Positions 51,703-60,762 of a stretch of 64,000 nt of DNA are shown here, piece by piece. This DNA is from Planctomycetaceae bacterium (GTDB lineage Bacteria > Planctomycetota > Planctomycetia > Planctomycetales > Planctomycetaceae). The stretch spans positions 49,118-113,117 of the forward strand of contig JABISG010000103.1 of the NCBI GenBank assembly GCA_018699955.1. Direction: 5' to 3'. The notes beneath the pieces are model-generated. The model did no database searches. It was not told the DNA's origin and was given only the letters and a program-made list of their open reading frames with translations. The first letter of the stretch is position 1. The number at the start of each line of letters is the position of its first letter. The position numbers were made by a program, and so were the translations under genes.

Positions 51703-53505
51703 ATGGTTAAGTCAGTTAGCGATGATGCGCATTGTGATGCAGAAGCGACAGTTCAGACGCCCGAAAACGAAACCACGGCGGCCACTTCGCCGACAGGGTT
51801 CGGTTCTCTCGGATTGAGTGACGCCCTCGTGACTGTTGTCGAAGGGTTTGGATACACGACACCCACACCGATTCAAGCTCAGGCCATTCCGCCGTTGCTT
51901 GAAGGACGCGACGTTCTCGGTCAAGCGCAAACCGGCACCGGTAAGACGGCGGCTTTCGCGCTGCCGTTGCTGCAGCGAATCGATCTCAGCAAGAAACAGC
52001 CACAGGTCCTGGTACTCGCTCCGACGCGTGAACTGGCGATCCAGGTCGCCGGTGCGTTCGAGAAATATGCCGCCGGCATGCGCGGCCTGCGGGTCGTTCC
52101 AGTTTTTGGCGGACAGGATTATTCCATCCAATTGCGGCAGATAAAACGAGGCGCTCAGGTTGTCGTCGGGACTCCCGGTCGGGTGATGGATCACATGCGA
52201 CGCGGCACGCTGAAGCTCGGCGGTCTGCAATGCCTGGTGCTGGACGAAGCCGACGAAATGTTGCGAATGGGCTTCGCCGAAGATGTCGAATGGGTACTCA
52301 CACAGGTTCCCGAGAAACGGCAAATGGCTTTGTTCTCGGCCACCATGCCCGGACCGATTCGCCAGATCGCAAAGAAGCATCTGAAAGATCCGGCAGAAGT
52401 CACAATCAAGCAACGGACAGCGACGGCCGACACCATTCGTCAGCGTTACATTGTTGCAGCTCCGCATCAGAAGCAAGTTGCGTTGTCACGTATCATGGAA
52501 GCAGAACCGATCGACGGCGTTCTCGTTTTCGTCAAGATGCGATGTACGACAGAGCCACTCGCGGAGCATTTGTCGCGAGCCGGTTTGAAAACCGCCGCAT
52601 TGAATGGCGACATTCCGCAGAAGCAACGCGAACGGATTGTCGAAGGTCTGCGGTCTGGAAAAGTCGATATCATCGTGGCGACGGATGTCGCCGCTCGCGG
52701 ACTGGATGTCGAGCGCATCAGCCATGTCATCAACTATGACTTGCCGCATGACAGCGAATCCTATGTGCATCGAATCGGCCGCACCGGGCGAGCCGGTCGC
52801 AGTGGCGAAGCGATTCTGTTTGTGCATCCGCGTGAACGCCGGTTGCTGAAGCGATTGGAGCAAGCGACGCGGCAAACGATCGAGCCGATGGATCTCCCGT
52901 CGAATCGCGACATCAATAAACGACGGATCGCTCGCTTCCACGAGCGGATCACCGAGGCGCTCGGTTCTAAGGAACTCGCAACGTATCAGTCGATCGCCGA
53001 GCAATATCAGCGTGAGAACGACATTCCGATGGAATCGCTCGCCGGGGCGTTGGCAATTCTTGCCAATGGCGACACCCCGCTGCTGGTGAAAGACAAAATC
53101 GGCCAAGCCAGCTTCTCGAAGGACTCACGGCGTGAATCAGATCACAAATCTGATCGCCGCGTCGGTGGACATCGTTCTGAGGTCGGCATGGAGACCTACC
53201 GAATTGAAGTTGGCCGAAATCACCGAGTCCAACCCGGCAACATTGTCGGCGCGATTGCCAACGAAGCGCACATTCGCAGTGACGCGATCGGCAAGATCAA
53301 GATTTTCGATTCCTACAGTACCGTTGATCTTCCGATCGGATTTCCGCGGGACTTGCTCGAAACGCTGCAGAAGGTCTACATCGCCGGACGCAAACTGCAG
53401 ATGTCGCGCATGGAGAATTCACGGCCGGCTCGCGTCCGCGATAAAGGCGGGAAGCGGCCGTACAAACCTTCGAAGTCGAATCCGAAGCATCGCCAAAAGG
53501 CATAG
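51703..53505 (+). CDS. deaD: DEAD-box RNA helicase with DbpA-type RNA-binding domain
   Basis: A 600-residue protein; ATG 51703 is preceded by AGGAAAAG. Motifs in order: Q motif (FGYTTPTPIQAQAI), I (AQTGTGKT), Ia (PTRELAIQ), Ib (TPGRV), II (VLDEADEM), III (FSATMP), IV (VLVFVKMR), V (VATDVAARGLD) and VI (HRIGRTGRAGR). The C-terminus has the DbpA/CsdA RNA-binding fold (TYRIEVGRNHRVQPGNIVGA, GFPRDLLETLQKV) and a basic tail. Such enzymes remodel ribosomal and messenger RNA, particularly in the cold. The long C-terminal dimerisation region and tail fit DeaD/CsdA better than DbpA. Confidence 0.92.
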   Translation: MVKSVSDDAHCDAEATVQTPENETTAATSPTGFGSLGLSDALVTVVEGFGYTTPTPIQAQAIPPLLEGRDVLGQAQTGTGKTAAFALPLLQRIDLSKKQPQVLVLAPTRELAIQVAGAFEKYAAGMRGLRVVPVFGGQDYSIQLRQIKRGAQVVVGTPGRVMDHMRRGTLKLGGLQCLVLDEADEMLRMGFAEDVEWVLTQVPEKRQMALFSATMPGPIRQIAKKHLKDPAEVTIKQRTATADTIRQRYIVAAPHQKQVALSRIMEAEPIDGVLVFVKMRCTTEPLAEHLSRAGLKTAALNGDIPQKQRERIVEGLRSGKVDIIVATDVAARGLDVERISHVINYDLPHDSESYVHRIGRTGRAGRSGEAILFVHPRERRLLKRLEQATRQTIEPMDLPSNRDINKRRIARFHERITEALGSKELATYQSIAEQYQRENDIPMESLAGALAILANGDTPLLVKDKIGQASFSKDSRRESDHKSDRRVGGHRSEVGMETYRIEVGRNHRVQPGNIVGAIANEAHIRSDAIGKIKIFDSYSTVDLPIGFPRDLLETLQKVYIAGRKLQMSRMENSRPARVRDKGGKRPYKPSKSNPKHRQKA

Positions 53506-53636
53506 CTGGACCGAACATCGGCGTTCGATGCGTCCATGTATTATGCTTGGGAGGTAGCGAGTAGAATTCGGATTGATCGTCTCGGCCGGTTTGGGACGGT
53601 GCGCGGTTTGATAACCCCATAACAGCGAGAATCGGC

Positions 53637-56483
53637 ATGCTGCTCATCGAGCGACAACGATGTTGGCTAATCGTGATCTGTTGTTTCGCCCTGTCGGCGC
53701 TGACGACGGTTGGACGTGGCGACGACTGGCCGATGTGGCGTCATAACGCGGCACGCACGGGCGTGACGGCGGATTCACTGCCAGAGAAACTCGCGTTGAA
53801 ATGGGTGAGGCATTTGCCAGAGATTGAGCCGGCGTATCACAGCGCGCGTTTACAATTCGATGCAGGCTACGAACCGGTTGTGGCTCAAGGCCGTCTGCTC
53901 GTTGCATCTTCTCGGAATGATTCCGTCACGGCGTACGACGCAGCGACGGGACGTGAACTCTGGGTGTTTTACACAAACGGACCCGTCCGGTTCGCACCCG
54001 CCGTGTGGGAGAACTCCGTCTGCTTTGGCTCAGACGACGGACACCTCTACTGCGTCGAACTCTCGACTGGCAAATTACAGTGGAAGCATCGCGGGGTGCC
54101 AAACGACCGGCGTCTGCTTGGGAATCGACGGCTAATCTCTGTATGGCCCGTTCGTGGCGGCCCGGTTGTTGCCGATGGTCGCGTGTACTTCGCCGCTGGT
54201 GTTTGGCCGTTTGAAGGCGTGTTTGTCTACGCGTTGGACATTGCGACGGGCGATGTCATCTGGCGAAACGAGCGGCTCGGGTATTTGTTCGGCCAGCAGC
54301 CCCACAATACCAAGGCCATTGGCGGACTCGCTCCGCAGGGTTATCTGATCGTCAACGGTAAAGAGCTGATCGTGCCATGCTCGACGGCATACCCCGCACG
54401 ATTGAATCGTGAGACGGGCGAGTTGATTGAGTTTAAACTTCCGGCTGAGGGACGTTTACCCGGAGGTTGGTTTGCGGCGATGGATCCGGAATCCGCCCGA
54501 GCGATCCGCCGCGGAAAACTGACCTTTGATGACGTCATCAACCGCCAACTCCATGAAGACAAGGTTCACAAAGGGACGGGAAAGACCGGGATCAGTCGCA
54601 CAATTCGCGTTGGCGACCGCAAACTGAATTTTGACGACAAGCTGGACGGAGCCGAAGGAACGGTTCAGTCGATGATTGTCGCCGGCGGCCGGCTGTTTGT
54701 CTCGACACGCTCGGCAACGATCTACTGCTTTGGTGCAGCGGACGATAAGCAGGCGGCAACGACGAAACTCTGGAAACGGCCAACCGCCACGCTCTCGACG
54801 ACGCCTCAATCGACTGAGCTTGCCGAAGCTTTGGTCAGTCAATCTGCCGGACCCCGTGGAACTGCGTTGGTGGTCGGGTTGGAAGACGGTGCACTCGTCA
54901 AAGCGCTGCTGCTGAAGTCGAAGTTTCACGTGATCGCATTTGATGATGACGCCGGCCGAGTCGCTCGCCTCCGCAGCGAACTTCAGCGCGCCGGCCTTTA
55001 TGGAACGCGCGCGGCTGTTATCGAATGTGATCCGAAGCGTGTCTCTTTGCCCCCGTATCTTGCCAGCGTCATCGCGACGGAATCACCCAATCGAATCGCG
55101 AAATCCTGGGGTCACCTGCTGCAGTCGCTGCGACCGTTTGGTGGAATTGCCGCGCTGGGAATCAAAATGGGCAATGGCATCGCGACCGAGCAAAGTTTGA
55201 AGTCGATGAAGCCGGGTAAGTTTGCGCTGTCGAAGCTTGGTGGACAGGCCGTTGTCCGGCGGGTTGGCGCTTTGCCGGGGACAGCCGATTACCGAGGAAA
55301 CTACGCACTGTGCGACGACGCGCTCGTCCGGTTTCCGCTTGGCGTCCTTTGGTTCGATGATACGCTCGCCCACTTCAAACGCTCGCCGCAGCCGAAGTTC
55401 GTGGACGGAGTCATGGTGTCTCGCCCCAAAGATTGGCACGCGCCGCGTAAAAAAGGCGATTACTCGGTCGACTATCCGCTACTTCGTCCCGTTTTGTCCG
55501 ACATTTATACCGGCCGTGTCTTCGATGAGAGCGAACAGATCACGCTCCGAAAGAAACTGCCCGAATTCGGCCGATCCAGTCCCCAACAAAGTTACTACCA
55601 CGCACCGCATCAGAAGACGGCACTCAATCCCGATCCGCCAGTTGCGGGTGAGCGAATCAACCCGCTGACCGGCCTGAAGGAACGACGCGCGTTTCCCAAA
55701 ATGTACGGCTGCGATGGCGGCGTGGACTACGGGCGCCTCTACACCCTGAGAAGCGGCACCGCCGCCTTCTACGACAAAACGTTGGAAAGCGGCACCGTGT
55801 TCATCAGCGGTCCGCGCAGCGGTTGCACCAACAGCATTATTCCATCGGGCGGGTTACTGAATGTGCCCTACTTCTACGAAGGCTGCACCTGCAGTTATCC
55901 GCTGCCCACTGCGCTGTCATTAGTCGCGATGCCGGAAAGTCACGAGCAGTGGTCGGCGTGGGGCGACGATCCGATCAAAGCGGGTTCGATCGAGCGAATC
56001 GGTCTGAACTTTGGAGCACCCGGCGATCGCAAGACGCGCGACGGAACACTCTGGCTGGATTACCCATCTGTCGGCGGACCGTCGCCGAAGATCAGAATCG
56101 AGACGAAGCCGAAGCAGCCGACATTCCACTATCGACACAGCAACTGGATGAAGGCGGGTGCTGGATGGCCGTGGGTCGCAGCCTCGGCGGTTGAAGGTCT
56201 GCAGGAACTCACATTGCACGACCTGAAGCCGGGCCGCTACACCGTTCGTCTCCACTTCGCCGAAATTGCCAACATCAATCCCGGCGGCCGCGTACAGACA
56301 ATTCGTCTCCAAGGCGATGCTGTGTTGAACCGCTTCGACATTCGTGCAGAAGCAAAACACCGGATGACCGGAATCGTGCGGCAGAGTGAAAACGTCAAAG
56401 TCGATGGCACCTTGACCTTGATTCTCGAAGCATCCACCGGCCAGTCGCTCATCAGCGGAATCGAAGTCATCAGAGTGCAGTGA
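53637..56483 (+). CDS. exported PQQ-like propeller / methyltransferase-like / malectin-like chimera
   Basis: A 948-residue protein. The signal peptide (WLIVICCFALSALTTVGRGD) is followed by DDWPMWRHNAARTG, the usual opening of planctomycete PQQ-like propeller proteins; blades such as TAYDAATGRELWVF and LYCVELSTGKLQWKHRG cover about 60-330. Around 405-525 a Rossmann-like stretch (TALVVGLEDGALVKALL, HVIAFDDDAGRVARLRSELQ) resembles a SAM-methyltransferase fold inserted into the propeller. The second propeller part ends in a Cys-rich patch (RSGCTNSI, EGCTCSYPLP). The C-terminal 110 residues (YTVRLHFAEI, GGRVQTIRLQGDAVL) look like a malectin-type carbohydrate domain. Function unknown; carbohydrate binding outside the cell is the best guess. 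Confidence 0.78.
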   Translation: MLLIERQRCWLIVICCFALSALTTVGRGDDWPMWRHNAARTGVTADSLPEKLALKWVRHLPEIEPAYHSARLQFDAGYEPVVAQGRLLVASSRNDSVTAYDAATGRELWVFYTNGPVRFAPAVWENSVCFGSDDGHLYCVELSTGKLQWKHRGVPNDRRLLGNRRLISVWPVRGGPVVADGRVYFAAGVWPFEGVFVYALDIATGDVIWRNERLGYLFGQQPHNTKAIGGLAPQGYLIVNGKELIVPCSTAYPARLNRETGELIEFKLPAEGRLPGGWFAAMDPESARAIRRGKLTFDDVINRQLHEDKVHKGTGKTGISRTIRVGDRKLNFDDKLDGAEGTVQSMIVAGGRLFVSTRSATIYCFGAADDKQAATTKLWKRPTATLSTTPQSTELAEALVSQSAGPRGTALVVGLEDGALVKALLLKSKFHVIAFDDDAGRVARLRSELQRAGLYGTRAAVIECDPKRVSLPPYLASVIATESPNRIAKSWGHLLQSLRPFGGIAALGIKMGNGIATEQSLKSMKPGKFALSKLGGQAVVRRVGALPGTADYRGNYALCDDALVRFPLGVLWFDDTLAHFKRSPQPKFVDGVMVSRPKDWHAPRKKGDYSVDYPLLRPVLSDIYTGRVFDESEQITLRKKLPEFGRSSPQQSYYHAPHQKTALNPDPPVAGERINPLTGLKERRAFPKMYGCDGGVDYGRLYTLRSGTAAFYDKTLESGTVFISGPRSGCTNSIIPSGGLLNVPYFYEGCTCSYPLPTALSLVAMPESHEQWSAWGDDPIKAGSIERIGLNFGAPGDRKTRDGTLWLDYPSVGGPSPKIRIETKPKQPTFHYRHSNWMKAGAGWPWVAASAVEGLQELTLHDLKPGRYTVRLHFAEIANINPGGRVQTIRLQGDAVLNRFDIRAEAKHRMTGIVRQSENVKVDGTLTLILEASTGQSLISGIEVIRVQ

Positions 56484-56656
56484 TCCACCGCCGTCAATTC
56501 CGGTGCGGCAACGATTGCAGTCGGCACATCAAACGAGCATTCGCACGGGCAGACAAGCCGATCAGTGGCATCCGGCGGCTTGACGTTGTGTTGCTGGCAG
56601 GTGTGCTGCAGTATAGTCGTATGACATTGCCCTTTTCGTTTCCCAGGAGCCGACCG

Positions 56657-57766
56657 ATGATCCCAGCGGACTTGAGATGCCTTTTAGTTGTTGCGGTGCT
56701 GCTTGCCTTGATGGGGTGTGGCTCGGATGCTGGACCACCGGAACAGGTTGAGAAACCCGATCCGCTGGGGCAGTTGGCAAGACAGAATTCCGAGGAACCA
56801 GCGGGCGAATTCATGCCGCCTGATTTGACAGAGGAAGAGGTAATTGCCGCAATTATTAAACTAGGCGGAACGGTAGAGAGAGATGAAGTCGAAGGTCTCA
56901 CTGTAGACTGTTCCGGAACCAAAATTACTGACGCCAGCTTAGTGCATCTCAAAAAACTGACTGGTCTAACTCAACTAAAACTCGGCGTCAGTCGAGTCAC
57001 AGACATCGGGCTGCCGCACATCGGAGCGCTGACCGAATTAACTCATTTGAACCTCGACAACGCGTCTACGGTCTCTGACGATGGGCTGGAGCACATCAAG
57101 GGGCTCACCAAGTTGGAATACCTGCACGTCGGCAACACCAATGTATCAGACGGAGGGTTGGTGCACATCAGCAGCTTGACCAATTTGAACCAACTGGTCC
57201 TCCACAACACTCATGTCACTGATGCCGGTCTGGTGCATCTCACGGGACTGGCAGAACTGACACATTTGAACATCTACGGTACCAAGGTCGCTGACGCTGG
57301 GCTGGCGCATCTCAAGGGACTGACAGAACTGACACACCTGAACCTCAACGGTACCAAAGTCACTGACGCTGGGCTGGTGCATCTCAAAGGGTTGACCAAA
57401 ATGAAAACTCTGTTTCTTGCCGACACCAATGTCACTGACGCCGGCCTAGTTCATCTCAAGGGACTGAACCACCTCACTTACCTGCACCTTTACAACGAGC
57501 CAGTCTCCAGAAACACGACTCGGATCACCGACTCCGGGCTGGTGCATCTCACAGGGTTGCCCAATTTGATAGGTCTGGAACTCTGCAACACCAAAATCAC
57601 AGACGCCGGGTTGGTGCACCTCAAGAGGATGGCCCAATTGCGGTTTCTGGGCGTATCTGAGACCAAGGTCACACACCAGGGCGCGAAGGATTTGCAGGCA
57701 GCATTACCGCAATGCAAGGTTTTCCCACGTTATCGTAAGAATTGGTGGGAGGATCTCGATTTGTGA
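56657..57766 (+). CDS. leucine-rich repeat lipoprotein
   Basis: A 369-residue protein; AGGAG eight bases before ATG 56657 fixes the start. A lipoprotein signal (LLVVAVLLALMGCGSDAG) is followed by an acidic linker and about eleven leucine-rich repeats, mostly 24 residues, of the pattern TDAGLVHLKGLTxLxxLxLxxTxV; one repeat is 31 residues long. Several repeats are nearly identical in DNA, implying growth by duplication. It resembles the LRR protein at 40901-42052 but is lipid-anchored. No enzymatic domain is seen. Confidence 0.85.
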   Translation: MIPADLRCLLVVAVLLALMGCGSDAGPPEQVEKPDPLGQLARQNSEEPAGEFMPPDLTEEEVIAAIIKLGGTVERDEVEGLTVDCSGTKITDASLVHLKKLTGLTQLKLGVSRVTDIGLPHIGALTELTHLNLDNASTVSDDGLEHIKGLTKLEYLHVGNTNVSDGGLVHISSLTNLNQLVLHNTHVTDAGLVHLTGLAELTHLNIYGTKVADAGLAHLKGLTELTHLNLNGTKVTDAGLVHLKGLTKMKTLFLADTNVTDAGLVHLKGLNHLTYLHLYNEPVSRNTTRITDSGLVHLTGLPNLIGLELCNTKITDAGLVHLKRMAQLRFLGVSETKVTHQGAKDLQAALPQCKVFPRYRKNWWEDLDL

Positions 57767-57986
57767 TTGCGAAGAATGCCCGGGTTCGATGCCACAGTGA
57801 GCGTTCATTCTGGGGGCTGCGCTCCGAAAACGTCGCTTCGACCCCAGGCACCCATTTCCTATTTTGAAATACTGAGCCGCCCTGTCCGCGCATCGTTCTC
57901 TGTTGATTCGTCGCTGAAAGAGCAGTACGCTCGGCGTTATTGACGAACGCATTCCCTAGCACAATCAGACAAAGATTCTCACAACC

Positions 57987-58976
57987 ATGACAAAAGTCCG
58001 TTGGGGTATTCTCAGCACTGCCAATATTGGTACCCAAAAAGTGATTCCCGCCATGCAGCGGGGGGAACATTGTGACGTGACCGCCATATGCTCGCGCGAC
58101 GGCGACCGAGCCCGATCGGTGGCTGGCGAATTGGGAATCGCCAAGGCGTATGGCTCGTATGAGGAGTTGCTGGCCGATCCCGACGTTGATGCGATTTACA
58201 ATCCGCTGCCGAATCATCTGCATGTGTCGTGGTCGATTCGCGCGCTGGAAGCGGGCAAGCATGTGTTGTGCGAAAAACCGATCGGCCTGACCGCAGCCGA
58301 AGGCGTCGAACTGGTGGAAGCGGGACGTCGGCATCCGGAATTGAAGCTGATGGAAGCCTTCATGTTTCGGCACCATCCGCAATGGCAGAAGGCGAAGGAA
58401 CTGGTTGAGGGCGGCGCGATTGGCGAGTTGCGGACGGTGCAAACGTTTTTTTCGTACTTCAACGACGATCCCGAAAACGTCCGCAATCAAGCGGAAATTG
58501 GTGGCGGCGGTCTGATGGATATCGGCTGTTACCCCATTTCTGTCTCGCGGTTCATTTTCGGCAGCGAACCGAATCGGGTGATGGGAATTGTGGAATACGA
58601 TTCCCGCTTCAAGACCGACCGGTTGGCATCGGCCGTTCTCGATTTCGGTCGCGGCACTTCAACCTTCACTTGTTCGACGCAGCTCACCTCGTACCAGCGG
58701 GTGAACATCTTCGGGACCACCGGGCGGGTCGAGATCGAAATCCCCTTCAATGCACCGCCCGTTCGCCCCTGCAAGATGTGGCATCAACAGGGCGAAGAGA
58801 TTGAGGAAATCTCCTTCGACGTCTGCGATCAGTACACCATCCAGGGTGATCTGTTCGCACAAGCGGTTCTGAACGACACGGCCGTTCCCACGCCCATCGA
58901 CGATGCCGTCGCCAACATGCGTGTGATTGAAGCAATCGTCAGCAGCCACCGGGACTCGGGCTGGGCGACCATTTAA
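57987..58976 (+). CDS. Gfo/Idh/MocA family oxidoreductase
   Basis: A 329-residue NAD(P)-dependent enzyme. VRWGILSTANIGTQKVIPAM is the nucleotide-binding start, NPLPNHLHVSWSIRAL and VLCEKPIGLTAAEGVEL carry the EKP lysine, MEAFMFRHHPQWQK follows, and GGGLMDIGCYPISVSRFIF has the family's DxxxY-type catalytic region. This subgroup resembles trans-dihydrodiol or xylose/glucose-fructose oxidoreductases. It has no signal peptide. The substrate is unknown and it is not linked by context to the sugar locus at 33-40 kb. Confidence 0.88.
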   Translation: MTKVRWGILSTANIGTQKVIPAMQRGEHCDVTAICSRDGDRARSVAGELGIAKAYGSYEELLADPDVDAIYNPLPNHLHVSWSIRALEAGKHVLCEKPIGLTAAEGVELVEAGRRHPELKLMEAFMFRHHPQWQKAKELVEGGAIGELRTVQTFFSYFNDDPENVRNQAEIGGGGLMDIGCYPISVSRFIFGSEPNRVMGIVEYDSRFKTDRLASAVLDFGRGTSTFTCSTQLTSYQRVNIFGTTGRVEIEIPFNAPPVRPCKMWHQQGEEIEEISFDVCDQYTIQGDLFAQAVLNDTAVPTPIDDAVANMRVIEAIVSSHRDSGWATI

Positions 58977-59002
58977 TTGACAACTGACAATCGAGACATC
59001 CC

Positions 59003-59272
59003 ATGGCAGATATTGAAGTTCATTGCCCGCATTGCGAATTTCTTTTCGACGTTCCCGGTTCGATGAACGGGGGGATTGCCAGTTGCCCCGACTGCGAACG
59101 CACGGTGCCCATCAAATCGGGACCGGAACCGATTTATTGGGTGATGGTGGGGCTGGGAGTGTTCGCGGTGCTTGCCATCAGCGGAGGGATCGCGTTGGCC
59201 GAGCCGATTGCCGGGCTGGTGGTGGCGATCATCGGTTTGGGGATCGTTGGGCTTGTTGCGGTTTGTGCCTGA
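59003..59272 (+). CDS. small zinc-ribbon membrane protein
   Basis: An 89-residue protein. Two Cys pairs (VHCPHCEF and SCPDCERT) form a zinc ribbon, followed by two membrane helices (YWVMVGLGVFAVLAISGGIA and IAGLVVAIIGLGIVGLVAV). Short proteins with this layout are common in planctomycetes; their function is unknown. It starts 26 bases after the oxidoreductase gene. Confidence 0.75.
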   Translation: MADIEVHCPHCEFLFDVPGSMNGGIASCPDCERTVPIKSGPEPIYWVMVGLGVFAVLAISGGIALAEPIAGLVVAIIGLGIVGLVAVCA

Positions 59273-59304
59273 CGAGACGCCAGTGGCCCCCAAGCGATCA
59301 GCCG

Positions 59305-60267
59305 TCAATCGTTGATGCGCACGGCCGACTTCTCCAGACAACCGGCCAAGGCGCGTTCGCACAGTTCACCCAGATCGATCCCCATTTGGGCGGCCGCTTT
59401 GGGAACCAGACTGTGCGCCGTCAAACCGGGAACCGTGTTGACTTCGAGGACCCACGGACGATTCTGCCGATCGAGTCGCAAGTCAACGCGAGTCAATCCG
59501 CTTGTCCCCAATGCCTGGCAGGCATCGCGGGCCGCCTGCTCGATTGAGCGGACAACGTTTGTCGGCAGCGAAAACTCGAATTGATACGACGTCGTCTCGT
59601 CGGAATACTTCGCCTTGAAATCGAAAAACGTTCGGCCCGTTTCAATTTTGATTAACGGCATTGCCAGATCGTCCAGGAATCCAACGGTCCATTCGCTGCC
59701 GGCAATAGCCGTTTCCAGCATGCCGAAAGTGTCGTAGTGAAAGCATTCGGTCAGTGCGCGGGGAAGTCCGCCCGGTTCCTCGACGAGACTGACCCCCAGA
59801 CTCGAGCCTTGCGCATCGGGCTTGACGATGAGCGGGTGGCCGATTTTTCTGGCCTGTCGATCGATCCGAATTCCGTCGTCTGATTCGTGAATGAGGACGT
59901 AAGCGGGCGTCGGCACGTTTTGCTGGACGAACCGCTCTTTCGAAGCCGACTTGCTGAACGCCAACCGTGATGCTGCCGAATCGCTGCCGGTAAACGGAAT
60001 GCGTGCCTCTTCCATAATCGACTGGACTTGTCCGTCTTCACCGAACGTGCCGTGCAAGGCGACGAAGACGGCGTCGGTTCCGCTCCAGTTGTATTGAGTG
60101 AGATCGGTTTCGGCCGGATCGACTGTTGTTACGTGATGCCCCCGTGATGCGAGCGCTGCGGCGACGGCGGTCCCGCTTTCGAGACTGATATCGCGTTCGG
60201 CCGACTTTCCGCCTGCCAACACGATTACAGCCATCGGTTCAATCGTGACGTCGGTATGCTTTCCCAT
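59305..60267 (-). CDS. ddl: D-alanine--D-alanine ligase
   Basis: A 320-residue ATP-grasp enzyme that joins two D-Ala for peptidoglycan. GGAGG seven bases before the ATG at 60267 fixes the start. LAGGKSAERDISLESGTAV is the N-terminal substrate motif, ALHGTFGEDGQVQSIMEEA the second, HPLIVKPDAQGSSLGVSLV the ATP-binding strand and loop, and VLEVNTVPGLTAHSLVPKA the metal and D-Ala site. All expected residues are visible. It follows murC and murB on the same strand, as in many dcw-type clusters, so planctomycete peptidoglycan synthesis is supported here. Confidence 0.93.
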   Translation of the reverse strand: MGKHTDVTIEPMAVIVLAGGKSAERDISLESGTAVAAALASRGHHVTTVDPAETDLTQYNWSGTDAVFVALHGTFGEDGQVQSIMEEARIPFTGSDSAASRLAFSKSASKERFVQQNVPTPAYVLIHESDDGIRIDRQARKIGHPLIVKPDAQGSSLGVSLVEEPGGLPRALTECFHYDTFGMLETAIAGSEWTVGFLDDLAMPLIKIETGRTFFDFKAKYSDETTSYQFEFSLPTNVVRSIEQAARDACQALGTSGLTRVDLRLDRQNRPWVLEVNTVPGLTAHSLVPKAAAQMGIDLGELCERALAGCLEKSAVRIND

Positions 60268-60349
60268 CGGTTGCCTCCATGCGACCTGTCGGGTTATTGA
60301 ATTTCGATTGTGTCATCGTCAGCGGCGTTGCCCCGCCGTCCAACTCTCG

Positions 60350-60574
60350 TCACTGGCCAAAGAAAACGGGTTCGGCCGATCGGTTACGGACCGCATAATT
60401 CTTCAACTTCTCGCTGTTGGAATCTTTGCTAAGCTTCTCGTTCGACCACTTGGCCGAAGAGATTTGAGCCCCGTTCACCGGAAAGTCCGGATTGTCGCTG
60501 GTAATGTACGACCGTTGACAGCCAATTCCGACAACCGCAATCGCCAGTAATAGAAGTTGCACGAAATTTCGCAT
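60350..60574 (-). CDS. small lipoprotein, unknown function
   Basis: A 74-residue protein starting at 60574 (MRNFVQLLLLAIAVVGIGCQ). The lipobox VGIGC predicts lipidation at Cys19. The mature part is short and charged (YITSDNPDFPVN, EKLSKDSNSEKLKNYAVR) with no recognised domain. It lies between murB and ddl on the same strand and may be cotranscribed with them. Confidence 0.65.
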   Translation of the reverse strand: MRNFVQLLLLAIAVVGIGCQRSYITSDNPDFPVNGAQISSAKWSNEKLSKDSNSEKLKNYAVRNRSAEPVFFGQ

Positions 60575-60627
60575 TGTTCGTCTTCGTCCGTTTTGGATTG
60601 AGTTTGAACTCGATAGGTGAGCGAATT

Positions 60628-60664
60628 CAGAAACCCGGTTTCTTGAAAAAACCGGGTTTCTCGC
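60628..60664. repeat. dispersed palindromic repeat, copy B (AGAAACCCGGTTTCT type)
   Basis: A perfect 13-base stem (60629-60641 with 60649-60661) and a seven-base loop. It is closely similar to copy A at 13975-14011, including the flanking TTCA. It lies between murB and the small lipoprotein gene. There is no T-run, so it is not a standard terminator. Confidence 0.75.
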
Positions 60665-60762
60665 TGGTTGGATAGGACGGGTGCCGCTGGCGTATCGCCA
60701 GTGTCCGCCGTCAACTGAGAAATGGCCGAATAGTAGGTTCCGCACTCGCGCGGGGGGAACTA

